From contig NZ_JBDOHS010000007.1 in assembly GCF_039832105.1 (NCBI RefSeq), positions 109,693-173,692 on the forward strand: 64,000 nt of DNA, given 5' to 3'. This document shows, piece by piece, positions 26,040-32,605 of the stretch; position 1 is the stretch's first letter, and each line of letters starts with the position of its first letter. Both the position numbers and the translations under genes were made by a program. The notes under the pieces are model-generated. The model was not told the DNA's origin and did not search any database. It saw only the letters and a list, made by a program, of their open reading frames with translations. This DNA is from Dorea_A sp016295505. GTDB lineage: Bacteria > Bacillota > Clostridia > Lachnospirales > Lachnospiraceae.

Positions 26040-26731
26040 CCTGTCATCACCCCGATTCCTGCCGCATTGCCATACAGACTCTTCATAAACTCCGGGAAAC
26101 TGACCGACATATACCCAATAATGATATATGGGATGACAGACATCACCCGAAATTCATATCTCTTCGCCGCCAGAATCGTGTCAATTTCTCTTTTTACGTC
26201 TATTTTGTCACTGATCTGTCGTACTGTATCCCGTATAATGCCAATCATATCTCCACCGCTTCTCTTTGCCATGCCAAATACTTCCGCAAAGCTTTGGACC
26301 TCTTCTGTCTGTGTACATTCCGCAAATTCTTTTAACGCCTGTTCTATCGGCACATGTATTTTCAGCTTTCTTACAATTATCAGTAATTCTCTGGAAATTC
26401 TTGCTTCCGGTGGATAGATGATAAGAAGTTCCTTCTGAGTCTCATAAAAAGCATTCTCCACAGAGTATCCGCTGTTCAAAGATGCAGAAAGCGTCTGAAT
26501 CGCCTCCTTGAACTGCAATTGAAACTCAGCCTCCTTTTTTTCTTCCAGTTCCTTTTGAAACATCCGGTACATCCGGCAGCCGGCAGGAATGAACAGCACG
26601 GTCACCAGGAAAGTGCCATAATACATCCACGCTGTTATCAATAGAATTCCAACGGTCTTCAAAACTGCACCAAACCGGTCACGGCGTGTGATATCCTGCT
26701 GCCAGCAGCTTCTTTCTGTGTGTAAGTTCAT
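25976..26731 (-). CDS. tadB: TadB-like inner-membrane platform protein
   Basis: From the ATG at 26731 the protein has about 251 residues; a further 30 codons upstream are open but overlap tadA deeply. Membrane helices lie near the N-terminus and at the C-terminus. The F domain (about 65-200) shows FKEAIQTLSASLNSGYSVENAF and RSGGDMIGIIRDTVRQISDK, typical of TadB. It overlaps tadA by about 53 bases, which suggests translational coupling. Confidence 0.87.
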   Translation of the reverse strand: MNLHTERSCWQQDITRRDRFGAVLKTVGILLITAWMYYGTFLVTVLFIPAGCRMYRMFQKELEEKKEAEFQLQFKEAIQTLSASLNSGYSVENAFYETQKELLIIYPPEARISRELLIIVRKLKIHVPIEQALKEFAECTQTEEVQSFAEVFGMAKRSGGDMIGIIRDTVRQISDKIDVKREIDTILAAKRYEFRVMSVIPYIIIGYMSVSFPEFMKSLYGNAAGIGVMTGCLAIYTGAYYLGVKMIKIEI

Positions 26732-27887
26732 GAATTTTTTTCCAGCCACCCGACTTTCTTCCCCCTGCCTGCTCTTCTTCATACCTATATAACGTCTGCA
26801 ACAGAATCTCGCCTCTGTCATACCCCAGCACCTCTGTTACCTCAAGTACCTTACGGCTCTTATCTCTCATCCTTCCCAGGTGCACAATAATATCTATCCC
26901 CGAAGCGATCTGCCGCTGAATCGCAGGAAGCGGAAGTTCCATGCCCATCAGAACCATCGTCTCCAGACGGCTTAACATATCTCTTGGACTGTTGGCATGT
27001 CCGGTACTCAGACTTCCGTCATGACCGGTGTTCAATGCCTGAAGCATGTCAATCGCTTCAGCTGACCGTACCTCTCCGACAATGATTCGATCCGGGCGCA
27101 TTCGAAGCGCCGATTTTATCAGATCCCGGATCGTAATTGCACCCGTTCCTTCTATATTGGCATTTCGTGCCTCCAGCCTGACCAGATTCGGTACATTCTG
27201 AATCTTCAGTTCTGCATTGTCTTCAATTGTAATAATTCTTTCTTCTCCTGGAATATACTGCGATAACGCATTGAGAAATGTGGTTTTTCCGGATCCGGTT
27301 CCGCCACTTATGAATATATTGTATCCCGTCTCAACAAGAACAGCGAGAAACTCGGATACTTCTTCACTGACAGAATTCCATTCTATCAGCTGCCGCATGG
27401 TAAGAACATCTTTTCCAAACTTACGGATCGTCACGATCGGTCCGTCCAGCGCCACCGGCGCAAGCACAACATTGACTCTTGAACCGTCCGGAAGTCTTGC
27501 ATCCACAATCGGCGAGACCTCATTAACCAGTCGATTTGCTCCTGCCACAATCTGCTGGATGACATCCTCCAACTTTTCCCGTGAAAGGAACCTCTTCTCC
27601 GACTGAAAGATTCTCCCTTCTTTTTCATAGAAGATATTCTGCGTTCCGTTGATCATTATTTCAGTAATCTCTTCATTTTCCAGAAACTCCTGCAGCAGAT
27701 CCAGCTTTCGAAACGCGTTAAACAATTCCTTTCCAAGCAGCGTTTTTCTCTCAAGCGTCAGATGTTCCTCCCGGGAAACCTCCTGCAGGACTCCATAGAT
27801 CAGCTCCGTCAATTCTTCATCTTCAATTTCTCTGGTCATATCCAGCTTCTGCAGGATCCTCGCATGCAATTGTTCCGCCTGTATCAT
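26679..27887 (-). CDS. tadA: CpaF/TadA-type secretion ATPase
   Basis: The 402-residue ATPase powers pilus assembly. Walker A is SGGTGSGKTTFLNAL (about 193-207), the Asp box is IITIEDNAELKIQ, Walker B lies in RMRPDRIIVGEVRSAEA and the His box in GHDGSLSTGHANSP. The N-terminal domain includes EEITEIMINGTQNIF. It overlaps tadZ by 65 bases and has AGGAGG upstream of its ATG. Confidence 0.95.
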   Translation of the reverse strand: MIQAEQLHARILQKLDMTREIEDEELTELIYGVLQEVSREEHLTLERKTLLGKELFNAFRKLDLLQEFLENEEITEIMINGTQNIFYEKEGRIFQSEKRFLSREKLEDVIQQIVAGANRLVNEVSPIVDARLPDGSRVNVVLAPVALDGPIVTIRKFGKDVLTMRQLIEWNSVSEEVSEFLAVLVETGYNIFISGGTGSGKTTFLNALSQYIPGEERIITIEDNAELKIQNVPNLVRLEARNANIEGTGAITIRDLIKSALRMRPDRIIVGEVRSAEAIDMLQALNTGHDGSLSTGHANSPRDMLSRLETMVLMGMELPLPAIQRQIASGIDIIVHLGRMRDKSRKVLEVTEVLGYDRGEILLQTLYRYEEEQAGGRKSGGWKKIHELTHRKKLLAAGYHTP

Positions 27888-28800
27888 GCTCCCACCTCCT
27901 TACTGTAATCTTTCTGCTTATATCGTCATACCCCAGAAGATGCAACTCTTCCTGAAACTGAAACATCTTCGCTCTGCCAATCTCATCTGTCACTTCCGGC
28001 ACATAGATTTCCGTACATAACCGCAGAATGCTGTATACGCCCCGAATCCCCTCGTCTATATCCAGAATCAGAATGTCATAAAGGCTATACGCGGCAATCT
28101 GCTCCAGAAGACAGATCCAGTCTTCCGGTTCCACTGCCTTTATATCTTCTGATATTCTTACCGGAAGCAGATAATCCAAAGAGCCAAGATGCCTGACCAT
28201 CCCTGTCAGCACTGCTCCAAAATTCTTGCGTTCCTGTCTGGAATAGTAAAGCGCATCAGCAAGTGTTTGTCCCGTTTCCGGGAAATACCCTCCGATTCCG
28301 CCATATAATTCCAGATTCAGATATAACACATTCTGCGACACCGACAGCCTTTTTCCAAGTTCCAGTGCATAGCTTGTCTTTCCGCATCGATGGATCGGCG
28401 AAAATATTCCGATCGTTTTCATACTTTTTTTACGGACCGTCTCCAGGAAAAGACTTTCTGCAACCGACATCTTACTACATTTCCCAATCAGTTCTCTCAT
28501 AATTGTTTCTCCCGACTGATACTTATAGACTGCAGACTCATTTTCATCTGTCTCTTCTTTCCTGTAATCAGTTAAAATCACCGTATTTACCGATCTGATT
28601 CTGCCTCTGTCTTCTTTCGGACATTTGCTGCTTATCAGCAGAATATCAATCGGACAGTTTTTCTGAAGTTCTAACACCTGCGCAGTATCATTACACATCT
28701 GCACGCTCAGTGCCAGTCCCTTTTTTCTTGCCAGAAAATCAGCAAGCGCAGCCGCATATTCCTCTTCCTGATCACAAATCACCAGGCATCCACTGCTCAC
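27823..28800 (-). CDS. tadZ: TadZ/CpaE-like ATPase
   Basis: The 325-residue protein has a degenerate receiver-like N-terminal domain (about 1-120) and a MinD/ParA-like domain (about 125-320) with a deviant P-loop SPIHRCGKTSYAL and LYLNLELYGGIGG. TadZ proteins localise the Tad machine. The start is GTG with AGGAGG at 8 bases. It is the first gene of the Tad operon; a promoter and a hairpin-rich leader of about 140 bases precede it. Confidence 0.85.
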   Translation of the reverse strand: MSSGCLVICDQEEEYAAALADFLARKKGLALSVQMCNDTAQVLELQKNCPIDILLISSKCPKEDRGRIRSVNTVILTDYRKEETDENESAVYKYQSGETIMRELIGKCSKMSVAESLFLETVRKKSMKTIGIFSPIHRCGKTSYALELGKRLSVSQNVLYLNLELYGGIGGYFPETGQTLADALYYSRQERKNFGAVLTGMVRHLGSLDYLLPVRISEDIKAVEPEDWICLLEQIAAYSLYDILILDIDEGIRGVYSILRLCTEIYVPEVTDEIGRAKMFQFQEELHLLGYDDISRKITVRRWEHDTGGTIACEDPAEAGYDQRN

Positions 28801-28880
28801 ATAATATTCCTCCTTGTCTCTTTTTTCTTAAAATTGAAATAACTGCCGAAACGGCATTGAAATAGAATAAATTGAAATTT

Positions 28881-28938
28881 TCTGAATCAGATATTCAGAA
28901 CAAACAAATCAGATACAAGTTATCATCTGTAACTTGTA
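28881..28938 (-). promoter_or_regulatory. two inverted repeats in the Tad operon leader
   Basis: TACAAGTTA (28914-28922) is repeated inverted at 28930-28938, and TCTGAAT (28881-28887) is repeated inverted at 28893-28899. Both fall just after the predicted transcription start. A third small hairpin (TGCCG/CGGCA) lies nearer the gene, at about 28847-28859. They could be operators or RNA structures. Confidence 0.5.
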
Positions 28939-28943
28939 GGACG

Positions 28944-28973
28944 ATTATATACCCTGTACTTTATATCTGTCTA
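28944..28973 (-). promoter_or_regulatory. promoter of the Tad operon
   Basis: On the minus strand TAGACA (28973-28968) and TATAAT (28949-28944) are 18 bases apart, about 145 bases upstream of tadZ. Confidence 0.7.
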
Positions 28974-29009
28974 CCCCTTTTTTAAAAACCGCGAAACTTT
29001 GTGCAACTC

Positions 29010-29216
29010 TTACAGAATTTTGTAAAATGTAATTCCGTATAACAGTGCAACCCCTGGAATTCCCAGAGTTCCTGTTGTCAAAAGAGTAATCAGATTGAAT
29101 CCTACATGTGCCGAATATCCCTGCATATCCAGCCATTCATTTGCAAAAAAGATCATGGTACACCCCACGATTACACGAATCACGAAATTAACCACCAGTG
29201 ATGTCCTGCGCTCCAT
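29010..29216 (-). CDS. bofA: pro-sigma-K processing inhibitor BofA-like protein
   Basis: A 68-residue membrane protein with two helices and the BofA signature VGFNLITLLTTGTLGIPGVA near the C-terminus. In spore formers BofA holds the SpoIVFB protease inactive in the forespore outer membrane. I start it at the ATG at 29216 (GGAAGG before it) rather than 29264. It is divergent from yaaL; in Bacillus the two genes are neighbours on one strand. Confidence 0.85.
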   Translation of the reverse strand: MERRTSLVVNFVIRVIVGCTMIFFANEWLDMQGYSAHVGFNLITLLTTGTLGIPGVALLYGITFYKIL

Positions 29217-29336
29217 ACCGACTCTTCCTTCCATCATATCTTTATTCCATATATATATCCACATGTGGTATTTTATTCCTGAAATCCGTCTATACTATAC
29301 TACAAAGAAAACGACAGATTTATATGGAGGTAGATT

Positions 29337-29573
29337 ATGCAATTATTCAACCGCAGAAATACTGCAGAAGAAGATATATACAAACGCCTGTCTTTTGATC
29401 CTGAAAAAGATACGCTTCTGGACGAAATTGCGCTTGCCAGACGCCAGTTAGATGATGCCTATAATAATTTCCAGAACGCCTCTGATCCTGATCTGATCGA
29501 CTGTTATATCTACGAAGGAAATGCAGCATGGAAGCGATATCGTTTCCTGCTGAAACAGGCCCGGATGCTCTGA
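29337..29573 (+). CDS. YaaL/DUF2508 family small protein
   Basis: The 78-residue protein matches the DUF2508 pattern: a paired helix LLDEIALARRQLDDAYNNF, DPDLIDCYIYEGNAAWKRY and a basic end. A ribosome binding site TGGAGG stands 6 bases before the ATG. No function is established for YaaL. The stop codon lies within the loop of its terminator hairpin. Confidence 0.85.
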   Translation: MQLFNRRNTAEEDIYKRLSFDPEKDTLLDEIALARRQLDDAYNNFQNASDPDLIDCYIYEGNAAWKRYRFLLKQARML

Positions 29574-29591
29574 CATCCCGGCCTGTTTTTT
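29556..29591 (+). terminator. terminator of the yaaL-like gene
   Basis: A 12-bp stem with one mismatch (CAGGCCCGGATG against CATCCCGGCCTG), followed by six T. Confidence 0.88.
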
Positions 29592-29603
29592 CCATTCATT
29601 ATC

Positions 29604-30092
29604 CTATAATCGGATCGTAATCTCACGATTGGTTCGGTGATACTGGTGATAATTGACACCAGCCGCATCAAACATTCTCATAGATGCCATCACCGCAGCT
29701 GTTCCCTCGTACTTGTTGCTGTCATAGATTACTTCCTTAATTCCACTCTGAATGATCGCTTTTGCACACTCGTTACACGGAAACAGTGAAACATATAATT
29801 TTGCTCCTTCCAGACTACCTCCCCGATAGTTCAGAATTGCATTCAGTTCGCTGTGAACAGTATACACGTATTTCGTTTCCAGCGGGTCTTCCCCTTCTCT
29901 GTCCCACGGAAACACATCATCCGAGCACCCTACCGGAAGTCCATTATATCCCATGGAAAGAATCTTATTATCCTGACTCACAATACAGCAGCCAACCTGT
30001 GTATTCGGATCTTTGGAGCGCATACCTGAAAGCTTCGCTACGCCCATAAAATATTCATCCCAGCTGATGTAATCCTCTCGCTTATTTCCCAT
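29604..30092 (-). CDS. deoxycytidylate deaminase
   Basis: About 162 residues. The zinc site is HSELNAILN (about 79-87) and PCNECAKAII (about 104-113), the ComEB/dCMP deaminase pattern with the long substrate loop (GCSDDVFPWDREGEDP). It makes dUMP from dCMP. The start at 30092 has GGGGAGG at 6 bases. It follows upp with an 18-base gap and is probably cotranscribed, forming a small pyrimidine-salvage unit. Confidence 0.93.
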   Translation of the reverse strand: MGNKREDYISWDEYFMGVAKLSGMRSKDPNTQVGCCIVSQDNKILSMGYNGLPVGCSDDVFPWDREGEDPLETKYVYTVHSELNAILNYRGGSLEGAKLYVSLFPCNECAKAIIQSGIKEVIYDSNKYEGTAAVMASMRMFDAAGVNYHQYHRTNREITIRL

Positions 30093-30110
30093 ACAGTACC
30101 TCCCCAAAGC

Positions 30111-30740
30111 CTATTTGGTTCCAAAAATACGATCTCCTGCGTCTCCAAGGCCCGGAACAATATATTTATGATCATTCAGATGATCATCCAGTGCACCAAT
30201 ATAAAGGTCCACATCCGGATGTTCCTTCTGCATTCTCTCTACACCTTCCGGTGCCGCAATGATACACATAAAGCGGATACGTTTTACACCTTTCTCCTTA
30301 AGCATCTGAATCGCCGCAACGCTGGAGCCTCCGGTTGCCAGCATCGGATCTACCACGAACACTTCTCTCTCATCACAATCAGCCGGCAGTTTACAGTAAT
30401 ACTCGATCGGTTCAAATGTATCCGGATCTCTGTACAATCCGATATGACCTACTTTTGCAGACGGGATCATATGAATCATACCATCTACCATTCCAAGGCC
30501 CGCCCTTAAGATCGGAACAATTGCAAGCTTCTTTCCGCTCAGTTCTTTCCCTGTTGTTTCACAAATTGGCGTTTTGATCTTCACATCCTGAAGCTTGAGA
30601 TCCCGTGTTGCTTCATAACACATCAGAGATGCAATCTCCCCGACGATCTCTCTGAATTCTTTTGATCCTACATCTTCTCTTCGAATGTAAGTGATCTTGT
30701 GCTGAATCAACGGATGATCCATAACCTGTACTTTTGACAT
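30111..30740 (-). CDS. upp: uracil phosphoribosyltransferase
   Basis: The 209-residue protein has all Upp landmarks: the start VQVMDHPLIQHKITYIRR, the VPILRAGLGMVDG loop, the PRPP-binding VVDPMLATGGSSVAAI and the C-terminal PGLGDAGDRIFGTK. It converts uracil and PRPP into UMP. AAGGAGG precedes the ATG. Confidence 0.97.
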   Translation of the reverse strand: MSKVQVMDHPLIQHKITYIRREDVGSKEFREIVGEIASLMCYEATRDLKLQDVKIKTPICETTGKELSGKKLAIVPILRAGLGMVDGMIHMIPSAKVGHIGLYRDPDTFEPIEYYCKLPADCDEREVFVVDPMLATGGSSVAAIQMLKEKGVKRIRFMCIIAAPEGVERMQKEHPDVDLYIGALDDHLNDHKYIVPGLGDAGDRIFGTK

Positions 30741-30797
30741 CTTTTCTCCTCCTTCATTGTCTGCATATACTTTTGTATCATTTTTTTACATGCTCTG

Positions 30798-31847
30798 TTA
30801 TATCCTGATCACATGATGTCCTGCCGCTTTTAACAGACGATTCATAATCGCACTGCCTATGCCATCTGTCGCGAAAGATTCGCTGTAGATAAAGTCAACT
30901 TTGTCGTCATCAAACTCTCTCAGGATACCATACAGATTTCCCGCAATCGTTGCCTCATCCTCTCTGGTCCCAATACATTTTACGTCACCATACAGATATC
31001 TGCCGACAGTTTCCCTGGTGCCGATGATTCCGACTTTATACCCTTCTTTCTGTTTTTCATCCGTAAGCCGGTTGATCTCACAAACCACCTGATCAATATT
31101 TCCTTCGACAATCGTAAGCTCTGCTTTCGGTGCGTAATGCCTGTACTTCATGCCCGGTGCTTTCGGAACCTTTTTACTGTCCGGTTGGATCAGTGTTCTG
31201 TCAACATCAATCTCACCGATCAGTTCTTCCAGCATCTCTTTTGTAACAGCTCCCGGACGCAGTATCATCGGCGGATCCACTGTCATATCAAGAATCGTGG
31301 ATTCCACACCTATATCTACCGCACCGCCATCTACGATCATATCAATTCTTCCATCCATATCTTCTGCAACATGCTGTGCAGTCGTAGGACTCGGACGTCC
31401 GGATGTATTAGCGCTTGGTGCGGCAATATATCCACCGCCGGCATCTATGACTTCCTTTGCAACATCATGTACCGGCATTCTGACGGCCACCGTATCCAGC
31501 CCCCCGGTTGTTCCATAAGGAACGATCTCACTTTTGTCAAATATCATGGTAAGCGGGCCCGGCCAGTAATGCTGTGCTACTTTCTTCGCTTTTTCGGAAA
31601 CGTTTCTGGTAATCTTTCCTAAAGCATCCATATTTGTAATGTGAATGATCAAAGGATTATCGGACGGTCTCCCTTTTGCGGCATATATCTTTCTGGCCGC
31701 ATCTTCATTTAAAGCATCTGCCCCCAGACCATACACTGTCTCTGTAGGAAATGCTACCAGTCCTCCTTCTTTTAAGATGCGCCCGGCTTCTTTGATAATT
31801 TCTGTATTTAATTCATTTTTATTTACTTTCTCTATTATTGTTCTCAT
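30798..31847 (-). CDS. sua5: L-threonylcarbamoyladenylate synthase
   Basis: The 349-residue protein has the YrdC/TsaC domain (about 10-200; FPTETVYGLGADAL, AAKGRPSDNPLIIHI, PSANTSGRPSPT) and the C-terminal Sua5 domain (about 235-345). It makes the activated intermediate for t6A37 on tRNA. The family-typical ATG at 31847 has no Shine-Dalgarno; a TTG at 31883 would lie inside the promoter. A strong promoter ends only 7 bases before the ATG, so the message is probably leaderless. Confidence 0.93.
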   Translation of the reverse strand: MRTIIEKVNKNELNTEIIKEAGRILKEGGLVAFPTETVYGLGADALNEDAARKIYAAKGRPSDNPLIIHITNMDALGKITRNVSEKAKKVAQHYWPGPLTMIFDKSEIVPYGTTGGLDTVAVRMPVHDVAKEVIDAGGGYIAAPSANTSGRPSPTTAQHVAEDMDGRIDMIVDGGAVDIGVESTILDMTVDPPMILRPGAVTKEMLEELIGEIDVDRTLIQPDSKKVPKAPGMKYRHYAPKAELTIVEGNIDQVVCEINRLTDEKQKEGYKVGIIGTRETVGRYLYGDVKCIGTREDEATIAGNLYGILREFDDDKVDFIYSESFATDGIGSAIMNRLLKAAGHHVIRI

Positions 31848-31854
31848 GTTTTTT

Positions 31855-31883
31855 ATTATACTACACTCTAGTTTTCCAGACAA
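31855..31883 (-). promoter_or_regulatory. promoter abutting the sua5 start codon
   Basis: TTGTCT (31883-31878), a 17-base spacer and perfect TATAAT (31860-31855) are followed by AAAAAAC and then the ATG. The -35 box lies within the last codons of cwlD. Confidence 0.75.
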
Positions 31884-32548
31884 GTTATGATTCCCTCTAC
31901 GATCACATCTGCAATCTGTTCCTGATAATTCTCATCAATCAGTTTTTCTGCTTCCTCATAATTGCTGAGAAATCCGCACTCTACAATGATTGTCGGCACT
32001 TCCGTACGTTTCAGAAGATAATATGTATCATTTTCCTTCGCCTCTCTTGTATTCTCCGGATCTATTTCGAGTAATGCTTTCTGCATAATCTCTGCTGCCC
32101 TCTTTCCTTTTTCTGAATGTGAATAGTAAAACACCTGCGCTCCATGCACTTTCTCATCACTATAACTGTTTTGGTGAATGCTCACTACAAGTGCCGGAGC
32201 TGTCTTATTGATTGTCTGTACCCTTGCTTTCATATCCTGTACTTTTTTATTAACATCATTATCTTCCGCTAACGTAGTATCTTTATCTCTTGTCATGACA
32301 ACTTTTATATTTCTTTTTTCAATTTTTTCTTTCACTTTTTTTGCGATAATAAGATTAATATCCTTTTCTTTCGCCTGATTCACTCCTATCTTTCCAGGAT
32401 CAAATCCTCCATGTCCGGCATCGATCACGATCACATCTTCCTGTTGTGTAACCTGATTACTCGAGACATACTGCTGCAGGTTCCTGCTCAATGCCGCCAG
32501 GCCTATCAATATCAAAACCAGAATTATCAGCTCTACTTTTCTGTACAA
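31868..32548 (-). CDS. cwlD: N-acetylmuramoyl-L-alanine amidase CwlD-like
   Basis: The 226-residue Amidase_3 protein has an N-terminal membrane/signal helix (about 7-25), then VIVIDAGHGGFDPGKIG (His and Glu-side zinc ligands), the central VSIHQNSYSD and the C-terminal VECGFLSN with the catalytic Glu. CwlD helps form muramic delta-lactam in spore cortex. It starts at TTG with GGGAGG 7 bases upstream; that ribosome binding site is buried in a hairpin with the sequence just after the upstream gene's stop. Confidence 0.9.
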   Translation of the reverse strand: MYRKVELIILVLILIGLAALSRNLQQYVSSNQVTQQEDVIVIDAGHGGFDPGKIGVNQAKEKDINLIIAKKVKEKIEKRNIKVVMTRDKDTTLAEDNDVNKKVQDMKARVQTINKTAPALVVSIHQNSYSDEKVHGAQVFYYSHSEKGKRAAEIMQKALLEIDPENTREAKENDTYYLLKRTEVPTIIVECGFLSNYEEAEKLIDENYQEQIADVIVEGIITCLEN

Positions 32549-32550
32549 AA

Positions 32551-32602
32551 AAATACCTCCCGACTGTCTTATATCATACTATATGACTTCGAGAGGTATT
32601 TT
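32551..32602 (-). terminator. terminator/attenuator hairpin over the cwlD ribosome binding site
   Basis: AAAATACCTC (32602-32593 on the minus strand) pairs with GAGGTATTTT (32560-32551), 10 bp, followed by TTT. The 5' arm begins 3 bases after the stop of the GH18 gene and the 3' arm contains the GAGG of the cwlD ribosome binding site. The loop is 32 bases. Confidence 0.7.
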
Positions 32603-32605
32603 ATT

